Shown here: piece by piece, positions 23,215-34,752 of the stretch
How the letters are laid out: every line of letters starts with the position of its first letter
Position numbering within the stretch: the stretch's first letter is position 1
NCBI GenBank assembly: GCA_023078555.1
Contig: CM041203.1
Span: 2,495,481-2,559,480, forward strand
Length of the DNA: 64,000 nucleotides
Reading direction: 5' to 3'
Source of the DNA: Ulva prolifera
Lineage: Eukaryota > Chlorophyta > Ulvophyceae > Ulvales > Ulvaceae
The notes under the pieces: generated by a model
Databases searched by the model: none
The model's input: the letters and a program-made list of their open reading frames with translations, nothing else
Told to the model about the DNA's origin: nothing
Translations under genes and position numbers: made by a program

Positions 23215-26200
23215 ATGGCATCCAAGAAGCTTGCACACAAGCGGAAGCTCGGTGAGCAAGGCGCACAGTTTACGGCCGAGTTTGCGTCTGAGGTGCGAGC
23301 ATACATCTCAATGTTATGGACACCTCCCTGTCGCTCCCAGCGTTGAAGCTCGTTCGGCGGCATGCACAGCCCGCTCTACCTCGCGTTTGACCCGCCCAAC
23401 GTCCAAGCCTCGCAAAATACTCAAATTGTTCAACACAGGTTGCCTCTGCGCTGGGGCGCGCGGATGAAGACAGCAAAGCGAAGCAGTTCCTCTCAGCGCT
23501 GTCGGACCTGCAGCGCCAACACCTGGTCCGCGCGCAACTAGACGCGCTCCCACCACTCTGCAAGGCCCTCTCTAACGCCTTGGGCAGCACCCCCGACTTC
23601 TCGGACGCGCAAGCAGCATGCATCCAGGCAGCTCTGCTGCTGCTGTTCCAGCCGTGCTCCACCCACCTCCACCCACCACTGACCGCAGCACTGACACCCC
23701 ACATCAAGTCCCCCGCCTGCGACTCCGTCCTCCTCACCGCTCTGACCCGGTGCCTGGACATCTGCAAGCGGTCCTGGGAGGTACGGGGCGGCAGCGCCAT
23801 CACCCACATCCCGCTCGCGCCAGCGTGGGGCGCCCTCCTCAGAGCAGTCCCCCAGCAGCCGGCCCTGCAGCAGCTTGCCGCGCAAGCCCTCTCGCAGCTG
23901 GCACGGGAGCTGCAGGCCGCTATGGAGCAGATCGCCGCCGGCGCGCATGCTGCGCCGCAGCTCAGCGAGGACGTCCAGGCACGCTCCCCTCCACAGCGCA
24001 CGGTACCCTGACCAGCAATCAGAGATGAGATGTAGCATGTTGGTAAATGCACCGCCGCAATACACGCCGTACCCGCGCACGGCCTCCCTCAAAGCACCCG
24101 CGGGCATAGCCGTGCACCCATGTGTGCACACGCTGTCATCTTACGGGGCAAGTGTTTGGCCGCGCATCGCAGCCGGATCCGTCGTCATGTGCAGCAGCCG
24201 GTGCAGCAAACTGCTCTGCGATATTCGCGTCCACCTTCACTGCAGCAGCGAGCGCCCGGCGTTGCTGCTCCTGCGCTTCTGACAGCCACCCCGGGGAATG
24301 CAGGCTGCGATTTCGGCGCAGTACAGCTCTCTCCAGCGCTTCGGGCAGCACATCTGCGGGGCCCCCGGCGGCGGCGGTGCGGTCACCGCGACGGCCGACA
24401 GCCTGCTCGCCGTGCTGTCGGACGCGTGCGTGCTGCGCGAGGCCGCGCTGTCCGCGGCCGCCGCGCTGTGGACGGCCGCGGCGCTGCCGGACGCGGCGCC
24501 TACGCCGCTGGCGGTCGAGTTTGTGCGCGGGCTGGTGCAGGAGCGGCTGGGGGGTGCGCAGATCGAGCTGGAGGGTGGAAGTGGGGCGGAGGGGGGGAGG
24601 AGTTTCGTGCGGGAGCACTGGGAGCAGCAGGTGTGAGTTGTCTCATCTGCCGGCAGGTCGCTGTCAGGGTTCCAGGCATGCGGAGAGGGGGTGTGGCGAT
24701 GCGGCTGCGTAGATCCAATGTCATGCATGTGTCACCTGCTGAGGCAGTCTGAGCCTGGGGCTCGTCGGGGGGATCACTGGGGCAGGACAGAGAGTAGACG
24801 CACATGCATGCAGGGGAGCAGCGTGGAGGCCGCGCTGCGCGGCATGCAGCCGATCGGCCGCGCGTGCGCGATGCGCGCGCTCGCGGCATGCATGCCGGCC
24901 TCCGCCCTGTGCGCCCCGGCGGCCCTGTCCCCCCCGGCCGATGGTGGCGCCGAGACGGAGCCGCGGCCGTGGCACCTGCTTGTGGACGGGCTGGTGGAGG
25001 AGGCCCTTGCGGTGGCGCGGGGCGCCACGGACGCGCAGCTGACGTTCAACAGCATGGCCGCGCTCACCGCGTGCCTGCAGCGGGCCACAGGTGTCCACCA
25101 GGGGAAGGGACAGAGCGAGGTGCGCTGTGCATGCTGTGCATGCTGTGCGTGCTGTGGGAATGCCCGAATCACCCTCGCCAGTGGCCTGAAGCCATTGCTG
25201 CTGACCCAGTCTGCTCGAGATGCAAGCAGTCTTCGGTAGATCCACCCTGTGATGCAGGCAGCTGCAGAAGCAGGAACGGCTGAGGATGCAGCCAGCTGCC
25301 GGCCCGAGCCCGCCGCCGGCATGCAGCAGCCGCCTCTGGTGCTTCCGTGCGTGTCAGAGTGCTGCGTCGAACAGGTGCTGGAGGTGGTGGTGACCAACAT
25401 GGAGGAGCGTATGAAGCTGAGCACCCATCAGGCGTCCGAGGCGTTTGCCGCGGCGTGCGGTGCGGCCGCCGCACAAGCCACGCGCAGCCGCACCGACGGC
25501 GGGGGCCCGGCGCAAGCTGCGGCGGGGGGCCTGCCGGCGGCGGGGCTCGGCACGCTCGAGCGCGCGGTGGCGCGGCTCGTGGCGCTGCCGGCACAGGCCA
25601 AGGGGCGGTACAGCCTGCTGGTGGTGTTAGTGCCGCACGTCGGCGCGCTCGCCGTGCTGCGGCAGCGGCCGGGACTTGTGACCGAGGCGCTGCATGCTCT
25701 GCGCGAGGAGACCTGCACAGCCGCGACGCACTTCCTGAAGGAGCTGCTCCTGCAGCTGCGGCAGGAAATCGGCGCGGCGGCCGGTGGCGGCGGCGTTGGT
25801 ACAGCAGCTACAGGGGGAAGCGCCGCGGTCGCGGAGTGGCGGCGGCACTGGGTCGGGCCGCTCGTTGACGCGTTGCGGGTCGAGGATTCGTTGTTCCGAG
25901 GGCGGGTCGTGAACTACGCGCTGCCGATGCTGCTTGACCTGGACCCGGAGAGTCTGCCGGAGCTGCTGCAGCTGCAGAGGTGTGGGGGGGAGGGGGGGGC
26001 CTCTGAGGGGGGCTTCTCGGCAGCCTCGGTGGGGCCGACGGTGGCGGTGCTGCTGGCGGCGCACGCGCTCAACCTGTTCAGCAGCCTCGATGCCGTGATG
26101 GAGGACGACGCGGGCCGCTGCCACGTGCCGCGCTGGGTGCTGCGTGCTGCGGCGGTGCACCGGGACGAGCAGCTGCGGCAGCAGACGATGGAGCTTGTGG

Positions 26201-29200
26201 CTCTGCATGCCAAGACGTCAGTGGTGCGCGGCCGTGCTGTGCGTGCTGGGGGTGCTGTGATCAGCCACTGACGCTGGTATTCTTGCCGAAGGGGTGTGCT
26301 GTGAGGGGCGTTCGTGGTGTGGCCTCAGTCTCTCAGGCTTCCATCGACCGCTGCATAGCCCAGCACGCAGCATGCATGCCATGCGAGCGTCCCAGTGTCA
26401 GGGAGTGTTTGTGCAGGCGGCGGGGCAGGAGGAGCTGGACATCGTGAAGCAGCAGCTGATCCTCACGATGCGCACAACCTCCTCCCCCGCGCACAACAAG
26501 CTCGCGGTCGTCCTCGAGAAGCTCGTCGGCCGCATCCGCCTTGCGGCGCTCGGCGCGCAGCAGCGCCGCGCCGCGCGGGAGCGTGCTGCGCAGGCGGGCG
26601 GGAGGCAGCCCGGCAGCGCGCAGCGCAGCGCGGCGCCGATCCACCGCCGCCTCATCTTCGTGAGCCCGAAGGAGTATGCCTCAGAAGAAGAGGAGGACGT
26701 GCGCGGCCCTGCCCTCTCATCCCCTGAACATTTTGCATGTACTTTGCAGGCTCCGGAGCCTGTGCTGGGGACGGCAGGCGATCATGTGCAAAGCGCGCGC
26801 GCGTCATATGCTAATGCAGCACAATCGTGTAGTATCATGTACGTGGTGCTGTGTGAACCAGGGTCACCGACATCCAGCTGCAAGCACTATCCCGCTGGCT
26901 GTCGGGGGAGGGGGAGGTACCACAAATTGTGTACATGACGGACGCGGCAGCGTGCAGGCAGCAGCGCAGGAGCGGCTAGAGGCGTTCCTGCAGTGGCTGA
27001 CGCGGCACCTATGCGACAGCTTGTACGCAGGCGCCCCGCACGCGCGGCGGCACTTCGCGGTGCGAGGCCTGCACATCGTGCTCGCCGCGTTCCAGCACGA
27101 CGGCTGGCTCGCGCGGCCGCTGCATGGCGCAGACGGCGGCGACGGCGACGCCGCGCTGCGTGCTGCGCTGCAGCAGCGGCACCGGCGTGACACGGACGCA
27201 CTGCGGCAGCTCGACACGGCGGCGGCGGTGCAGCTGCGCCGCTTCCAGCCATTTGCGGCGGAGGTGTTTGGGCCGGGGCTTGTGCAGGTGCTGAGCGCAC
27301 CCACGCCACTCCTGTATACCACACCTCACGTACTCACTTGTGCTGGGGCTTGAGCTGCCTGTGTGTACCAGCGTTGGTCGAGGAACCCCCTAAGCATCCG
27401 CCAGCACAGCACATCTGTGGCTCACAGCTGGGTGTGTCATGCCTCGTAGGCTGAGCCATTGGCTCGGCTTCCGCTGCATGTTTGTGCACGCGACGCCTTG
27501 TTCGTGGCAAGTTTTCATCAACGCGCGATTTTGGCCATGACCCAAGCGTGCAGGGTTGTCAGCAGGGTCTCCCAGTGGGGAGTAAGGCACTGTGGAGCTG
27601 CGTTGTCGCACAAATGCATGCTTTCCATGCCGTTGTGTACGCACGCAATGTTGCGTGGACACGTGCGCCACAAGACCACAGCACCCTGACCACGCCCACA
27701 TGGCTACAGGTGCTGCTGGCGGCTGCAGTAGACAGCTGGGCACCCCTGCGTGCCTCCGTGCTAGCCGCGCTGCGCGCTCTGCCCCGTCCGCTGCCGGGTC
27801 TCGAGCGGCCGGAAGCCGTCGAGGCGCTCGCGTGCTGGGCGCTGTGCCTGCTGCGCAGCCCTCGCCCGTTCGAGGCCGCCGCCGCCTCGCAGCTGCTCTC
27901 GCTTCTCCACGACGCCTACGCACTGGGCCTCGGCTGGCACATCAGGGTGCACCCTACCGCCGCCGTGTGCGACGCTCCTGCAGATTCTGCCCCAGCAGCG
28001 CGCACTGGCGCTGGGCTTCAGGGGACACGCAGTGGGGAGCTGACGGTGAAGGAGGCGCGGCGGGCAGGGGTGATCGCGCCGGTCGGGCTGCGCGCCAGTG
28101 TGGCGTTCCTTGCGTCGGTCGTGGAGGCTGTGGAGGCGGCCGTGGCGGTGGCGGAGCGGGACATGGCCGCTGCCTGCCGAGAGAGCTTCCTGCAGGGCCC
28201 GCTGCTCCTGCTGCAGGCGCTGCTGTCAGCATTCCCGTGGGCGGCCGTCATGCCGCTGGGCAACGAGGTATGCTGCGTGCTCTGCACTGTGGCTGTTGGC
28301 CTTCCGCCTTCTGGATCTTACACAGCACCCACCGCGCCGCTCAAGTGGGAGGACGTAGACTCGAAGGGTTGGGGGTGACCCGTGGGTACTCACACACATG
28401 CTCTGCGTGCTCTGCGTGCTCTGCGTGCTCTGTGCAAGTAGTGCTACAGAGCGTGGATGAGTCTCGACGAACATGATTCTGTGCAGGTTGTGCAGGAGTG
28501 CCGAGGCCTCCTTCGGCGTACGCTGGCAAGTCTCTTCCGTGCGGCGGAGCTGTGTGCGCCATATCTGGATGGCCGGTACAACGTCGACGCGGCAGAGGTG
28601 ACGGAGGGGGATGCCGAGGCCGCCTTGGAGGCCGCCATGAACCCTGATGCGCCCGCAGAGGGGCAGGGGGATACGCTGGGGCCGGAGGTGACGCTGTTGA
28701 TCGCCGGTGTGGGCTCGCCGCTCACGCTGTGCTCCGCGTGCCGTGCGTGCTGTGAACACTCATGCTGTGCTATGGTGGGATCGTTGGCTGGATGCACAGC
28801 ATGCAGCAGGCCGTGATAGGGTGAGTGCTGACTAGGGTGTCATCTTCTAACATCAGCACCGGCAAGTACGCTGGCATTCGTTGCAGGCAGCTGGTGCACG
28901 GTGAAGGAAATCGCGGCGACACTGTCGACCCTGATCACCCACGTGCCGATGGTCGTTGAGGCGCGAGACACCCCAGGGGCTGCCCCCTCTGGACACCCTG
29001 ACGGCTCAGGGTTCCTCTCCAACTCGCAGGTCGAGAGCATAGGGGATTACTTTGTAGATTCCCTCCGCACCCTGAAGCACAACGGCGCGACGCGCAAGCT
29101 TGAGCAGCGCTTTGAGCTCGTGTGCAAGCGGCTGCTGCAGCAGCAGGACGCAGAGCTGGCGGCGCTACCGCAGGCCTGGCTGCTGCGCGTGCTGGGCTTC

Positions 29201-32200
29201 CTGCAGCGGTCGGGGCAGACGCGCAGCGACATCGTGCGCCGGTCGGCCGGGGTGCCCTCTGCGGTGGTCGCAATCTGCCAGGCGGAGCCGACCGGCGCGG
29301 CCAAGCGGCTGCTGCCACTCGCGCTGCGCACGCTGCTGGACACCGCGCGGGGGCCGGCCGCGTCCGGGGAGCCGTGGCCACTTGTGCACGCGTACAATTG
29401 TCTGCGCACGATCTTCGAGAGCTCGTCACTCGCGATGGACGCGGCGGCGGTCTTCTCTGAAGGCATCGAGACCTCGATTCTCGGGATGTCCGCGGAGGAG
29501 TGGGAGGTGCTTACACTGCCACAACCCTGACCGGTGCCTCCAAGGCCCTGCCAATGCAGGCTGCGCCGCTGTGCGGGCATGAGTCAATTCAGTGGCTGCA
29601 GGGGTGCTTACATGCATGCAGGTTCGCAACACGGCGACCCTGACGTACGTCGTGCTTGTGACGCGAGTCCACGGCTTCAAGAACATGTCGTCGCCCACAG
29701 CACAGCGTGCGACGACGACCGCACAGGGTTTCCTCAGCACCTTCCCGAGCCTGCACCCATTCCTGCTGGCGCAGCTCGGCTCGGCGGTCTCCGCCACGGA
29801 AGCTGCGCCGCAGTCCGCGCCGCACGCGACGCTCCTGCCGATCCTCATGCTCCTCACGCGCCTGCAGCCCAGCAGCGGCACAGCACGCGCAGCAGCGTCC
29901 GCCTCACCAGAGGTGCCCCTCAAGCCATTCCGGTCGCTCATCACACGCTGCCTGCACGTTCCAGGGTTTGCGGTGCGCGAGAATGCGGCGGCCGCGCTGG
30001 CTGTGCTGCACACGCCTGCCACTCTCCCCGACGCGCTGCAAGATCTTCTGGACATGCTGCCGAAGATGGAGGGTCAGCTGCGGGAATTCTCTGCGAATTC
30101 AGTCCATGGCGCTCTGATGGCGATGGAGCAGCTCCTGCTGCGTGCTGTGCCTGCTGCGGCAGAGGGTCAGCAGCAGGTGGTTATGGGGATGCTGAAGACG
30201 GCGCTACCGCAGCGGCTGTGGCTAGGGGACGCTGCGCGGACTTCGTGTCCGGGGGTGGCCCGTGCATTCGTGCATGTTCTGCGTGCATGCCGGGGCATGG
30301 CCGAAGTGCAGGGGGCGCCGGACGTGCTGCGTGCTGCGCTGTGGTCAGCAAAGGCGCCGCACAGTTACGCCCCCATGTATTCGCTGTGGCTTGAGAGTGC
30401 GGCGCAAGTGCTGCTGGGCATGCTGGAAGATCAAGGGACGCCGCAGCACGCAGCGGCGGTGGCTGCTGCAGAGAGCGTCAGGCACCCAGTGTCTGAGGTG
30501 CGAATGGTTGCTTTGAAGTGGCTAGAGGAGGCAACAGGAGCCGCGCAGTGGCCGCACGCAGTTGCGGAAGCCGTGGAAACGGCGGCGCACGTGCAACTGC
30601 GCCGGGCCGACAGCGCAGTGGCCACAGGGGCTGCGTTGGCTGTACTGCGGTCTTTGACTATCTGTAGCGGCACTGAGGGCGGGTCTCGGGATGCACGGGG
30701 CAAAGCTCACATGCATGCGGAGCATGCAGCGGCGCCTGGGGGCATCTCCCAAGCCGCACAGGGTTCACAAGGACAGGAGTCAGCTGAGCAGGGGTGTGAC
30801 GATCCCAGTCATGCATCGTGGGGGGCAGCAGAAGACCGGCTGATGGAGGGCGCCGCGGCGGTGGAAGCTCACGGCAGCGGCAGCGCGGCGGTCACGCTGG
30901 GCGCGCTGCAGTTCCGGGCGGCGGTGTTCGGCCGGTGGCTTGCCGCCACGCTGCGCACGAACCCTGAGGGCCTCGCGGCTTCCATGGCAGAGGGGTCCGC
31001 AGCGGCGAGGTGCGGTGCTTCTGCTGCCTCACCTCGTGCACTCATCGCAGTGGGATCAAACTCCGTGCGAACGCGGTCGTGGAATTTGGACATTGATTTT
31101 ATTTTTTTTATTTTTTTTGTCACTCTGGCAAATGCCTGTCGGCAGGTGAACGCTGACCTTGTGTTGATTGAATAGATATAGCGTCTACATTCCGGCTGCT
31201 CAAACAGGACGCGCAGCCTCTTGGGCACGAGGCAATTGCAATCATCCCCACACATCTGGCCCGGTCCAGGAAGTTTGTCGGGTGTTTGGCAGGACTACTG
31301 CCCATGGTCGCCGAGCACAGCAAATGGTGTCCTCTCAGGCTGCATTGTATCAGCCTGGCAGGCGGACTCATGCATGCAGTGCGCTGCACATTCCCTCGGC
31401 ACTGCGTGAACGATGGGCTTGATGCCGCACCCGGTCAGCCCTCGTGTGTTTGTGGCCGCCTGATGCATGCACGGCGAACCCTGGCACCATTGTCCTTGTG
31501 GCCACAAACGCAGCCGCGTGCTGCGTGGCCACGAAGAGCCACGTCAAAGCACGGCAGCATGTTCAGGGTCGCCGCGGACATCCTTCGAGAGTCCGAGGCC
31601 CACGCGCGGCCCACAGAGCTCGAGGCGAGCCGCCTCGCCGCCGCCGCCACGCTGCGCCTGTCGGGCATGCTGCGCCTGTGCCTCGCCGTGTCGACAGGGG
31701 CCGTGCCGGCAGCCGCGGGGGGCGCCTCGTCAGCGCCTGTCGCGCTGGCGCTGCGGGCGTGGGGCCTCGCAGTGCAGCTGGTGGAAGACGAGGATGACGA
31801 CGTGAGGTGCGTGCTGCGCGTGCTGTGCATGCTGTGACAACTGGATATTGCCTTCAATGCATTGGCACGGTGTATGCCTGCAGCTGAGGCGCTCTGGCCA
31901 CCATGGGGTTACGGCGCGCAGTCCTGTGTTCAGCATGAGCCGCACCATTCAATAACGAGTCATCATTAGTGACGCAAAACGCTGGCCCAGAAATGTTCAG
32001 ACGAATCGCGGATGCTAAGTTTTACCGTGAAGGCTGGAGCTGCAGAGTTCCGCCACACGACCCTGACCACCTCATGCAGATCCAGATTTAGCCTCACTGT
32101 GCATGCACTTTTGCCATGCATGTGGTGGCCCGGGTCACCAACACCAACACCACTTCACCCATGTCAGTGTCTACAGGGAGAGAGCGGCGGAGGCGATGGG

Positions 32201-34081
32201 AGCGGTGGTGGCGGAGCATTCACGCCACGCCCGGCCAGATGAGGCCCCGCTATTCCCGTCCGTCCAGGAGGCTGCGCCGTTTGCCGCCACGTCGTGCGCG
32301 GAGTGCGTGCTGCGGCTGACTTTCCAGATGCTCACAGCATGCATGCACCGCCACGCGGCGTTCCACCGGTGGCTCATTGACTGGTGCGCCTTCCGCTCAT
32401 CTGCGCAGGCTCAACCATGCTGCCATGCTGTAGGCCATGCTGTGCACGCTGTGAGCTGCGGACATGTGCCACGCGTTGGTAGGCTCACAAAAGCAGGTCA
32501 CTGTTGTAGAAGATTGGACGGCTCCAACGCAAACACAGCACAAGGACCAACATACACTAACCGTGTGACTGATGTTGCTAACGCCATGCCAGGCCCTGCG
32601 CACATGGCCCAATCCGAGGCATGTTTGCATGATTACATAGCCGTATCCATGTAATCCACGACATGTAATCGTCGCCTTGCCTGTGCGCCGTCACGATTGA
32701 TGCTGTGTCTATGGACACCGCCCAGTGCGCTGAGACCCGCTGCTCCACACGCTGCATTCTGACTCTGCCCCAGCCCAACGGCCCGTCCACAGCCAGCTGC
32801 GTAGCCAGCAACCCAGCGCTGACGCCTCACGACCAGATTTCAAGAGGTCGGACGATGGCACGCAACCGAAGCAGACCATACCGCAAGGCAGTGCAACCAA
32901 AAGCACCGATCCACCTGACACAATCCGAGGAGTCAACCTCATGCACCTGTCAACACCGTCTCACGGCACGCCACCGTAGAGGTTCTTCTGCTGCGTTTGT
33001 CTGCGCCCGCTCACTCTCCTGTCAACACCGTCTCACGGCACACCACCGTAGAGGTTCTTCTGCTGCGTTTGTCTGCGCCCGCTCACTCTCCTGTCAACAC
33101 CGTCTCACGGCACACCACCGTAGAGGTTCTTCTGCTGCGTTTGTCTGCGCCCGTTCACGCTTCTGTGAACCCATCTCACGGCACACCACCTGTATCGCCG
33201 ACTCAGCGCCGACGCCCGCCGTGTGTGCGCAGCGTGGCAGGCCACACCGCCCCGGCCGCATCGGCCGCCGCAGCGCGCCCAGCGCGGCGGCTGTTTGACC
33301 GGGAGGCAGACAACCACCACTGTGACGGCCTCCTCGTCTCCCAGGTTGCAGCACGCGCCCTGCACGCCTGCATCGCCGCCGGCGCGCTGCCGCGGCCGCT
33401 GCTGCCGCACCTGGCTGCTGTGGCGGCAGACCTCCTGGCGAACGCCACCGCTGCTGCTGACTCAGCCTCCGTGCGCCCCTCCCCACCTGCTTGGTGCATC
33501 GATGAAGACTTAGCGCCTCTTGGTTGGGGGTCCTTTCCGCTACAGAGCACGCTGCTGCGTTCCATGCACAGACTGGCGTCAGAGTGTCTGCATGGGTCTC
33601 TCTCATCCTGTTCACGCTTTCCTGCCATCTGATGTGATCAGGTAAGGCCAGCCTCTATGCTGTGACCCCCTCCCCCCGCCTGGTAGGACTGTCATCACAC
33701 CTGTCATTGCCCGAGGGGCATGCATGCCTGCAGGGCGTGGAGCACCTGAGCCCGTGGCTCGACGAAGCGGCCTTCATGCCAGCTGCGCGCGGCCTGCTGC
33801 TCGCACAGGCCGCCGCACGCATCTGCGGCACCCTACCCGCTGCCGGGAGGGTCGGCGAGGACGGCAGCGGCGGCTGCGAGGCGCTGCACGGGGCCGTGGC
33901 GGCCCTGGGCGAGGGACCGGGGGGCCAGGGAGGCCTGGGGCACCCCATCCTGTGCAGTGGCAGGCGTGCCGTTCTGGACATGTTTTCGCGGTCGGGCAGA
34001 GACGGGGCGGTAGACGAGCGGGATGGTGCTGCCGATACCGGTGGGGCGTGGCGTGACCCACTGCTGTTCCTCGCATGTTGA
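23215..34081 (+). CDS. THADA: THADA/Trm732-type tRNA methylation regulator (DUF2428, HEAT/ARM repeats)
   Basis: A large multi-exon gene. Exons 1-4 join cleanly: 23215-23292 (MASKKLAHKRKLGEQ), 23439-24002, 24304-24630 and 24814-25090; the next starts at 25265. Diagnostic THADA segments follow one another: SFVREHWEQQ, GRACAMRALAACMPAS then GATDAQLTFNSMAALTACLQ, EELDIVKQQLILTMR, and WCTVKEIAATLSTLI. The DUF2428 core is RRSAGVPSAVVAICQAEP, VHAYNCLRTIFESSSLA and EWEVRNTATLTYVVLVTRVH, where the WE/VR junction is spliced across about 29507-29621. Helical-repeat exons continue through about 31560-31800, 32175-32390, 33290-33470 and a last exon from about 33736 to the stop at 34081. THADA and yeast Trm732 partner the Trm7/FTSJ1 methyltransferase for 2'-O-methylation at position 32 of tRNA. 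Several internal splice sites after 26.4 kb are approximate. One intron carries a 72-bp tandem array. Confidence 0.9.
32949..33191 (+). repeat. 72-bp tandem array (about 3.4 units) in a THADA intron
   Basis: Units start at 32949, 33021, 33093 and 33165 (partial), a constant 72-bp period. Each unit has a TCTCACGGCACACCACC part and a TGCGTTTGTCTGCGCCCG...CACTCTCCTGT part. The second part resembles the family A retrotransposon tail; the first part also flanks the array. The array therefore looks like a tail insertion plus its target site, later tandemly amplified. 72 is a multiple of 3, so the frame stays open, but THADA homology does not include it. Confidence 0.85.
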
Positions 34082-34752
34082 TTTGTCTCGTGCAGCTGCG
34101 GGAAACATGTGGCATGTGTGACAGCACTGTTCCAGTCTTGGATGTGGGATGAGGGTAAATGCGCAGATCAAAGCAGCATCACCAGCCATCGTGCAGCCAT
34201 CAGAGGTGCATTGATGGCAGGTGCGGTGGCGTGGGTGTCCGGTGAAGCGCGCCGCAAGCCACCTGTCTATGACACCTTACAATCAGCAAGCATGCAATAG
34301 TTAAACTTCGCCAGCAGAGCTCCTCTCCTTTTGGGCTCAATCGGCTCGACACCACTCATACCGGCCGCGTCCACACGCCTGCGTGACCCCCTGCCTCCAT
34401 GCGTACTGAGTGCACACCGCTCCGCACCAAGGCTGCAAATGCGGGTCTGCGCCTCCACGCCGATTCTGTAGATCTCCCCAGGCCAGGCTGCTGGCGGGAA
34501 GGCCCGCTCAGGTTACAGCGCCTATAGTCAGTCTCGTTGTGTTTCCCACATCACGCCGCTCCATAATCTGTCGGCGGCCTCGGTCGTTTTCACAACACCA
34601 GGCGCAACACATGGAGGGGCCCCTCCACATGCATGCTGGCTGCCTCGCCCCACGCCCCAAAAACGCGGCGCACACAGCCCCTAACTGCATGCACTCGCCA
34701 AACGCCTGCCACTCACATCCCCCGCCACACAAACACAAAACACACCCCCCCC
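34082..34752. other. Convergent intergenic region THADA/NTT
   Basis: About 670 bp between the ends of THADA (+) and the ATP/ADP translocase (-). It should hold both 3' UTRs. No gene or repeat recognised. Confidence 0.4.

Noticed and set aside
32705-33298. A 197-codon + strand frame with a repeated 24-residue peptide
   Set aside because: The frame stays open only because the tandem unit is 72 bp; it lies in a THADA intron and has no THADA similarity.
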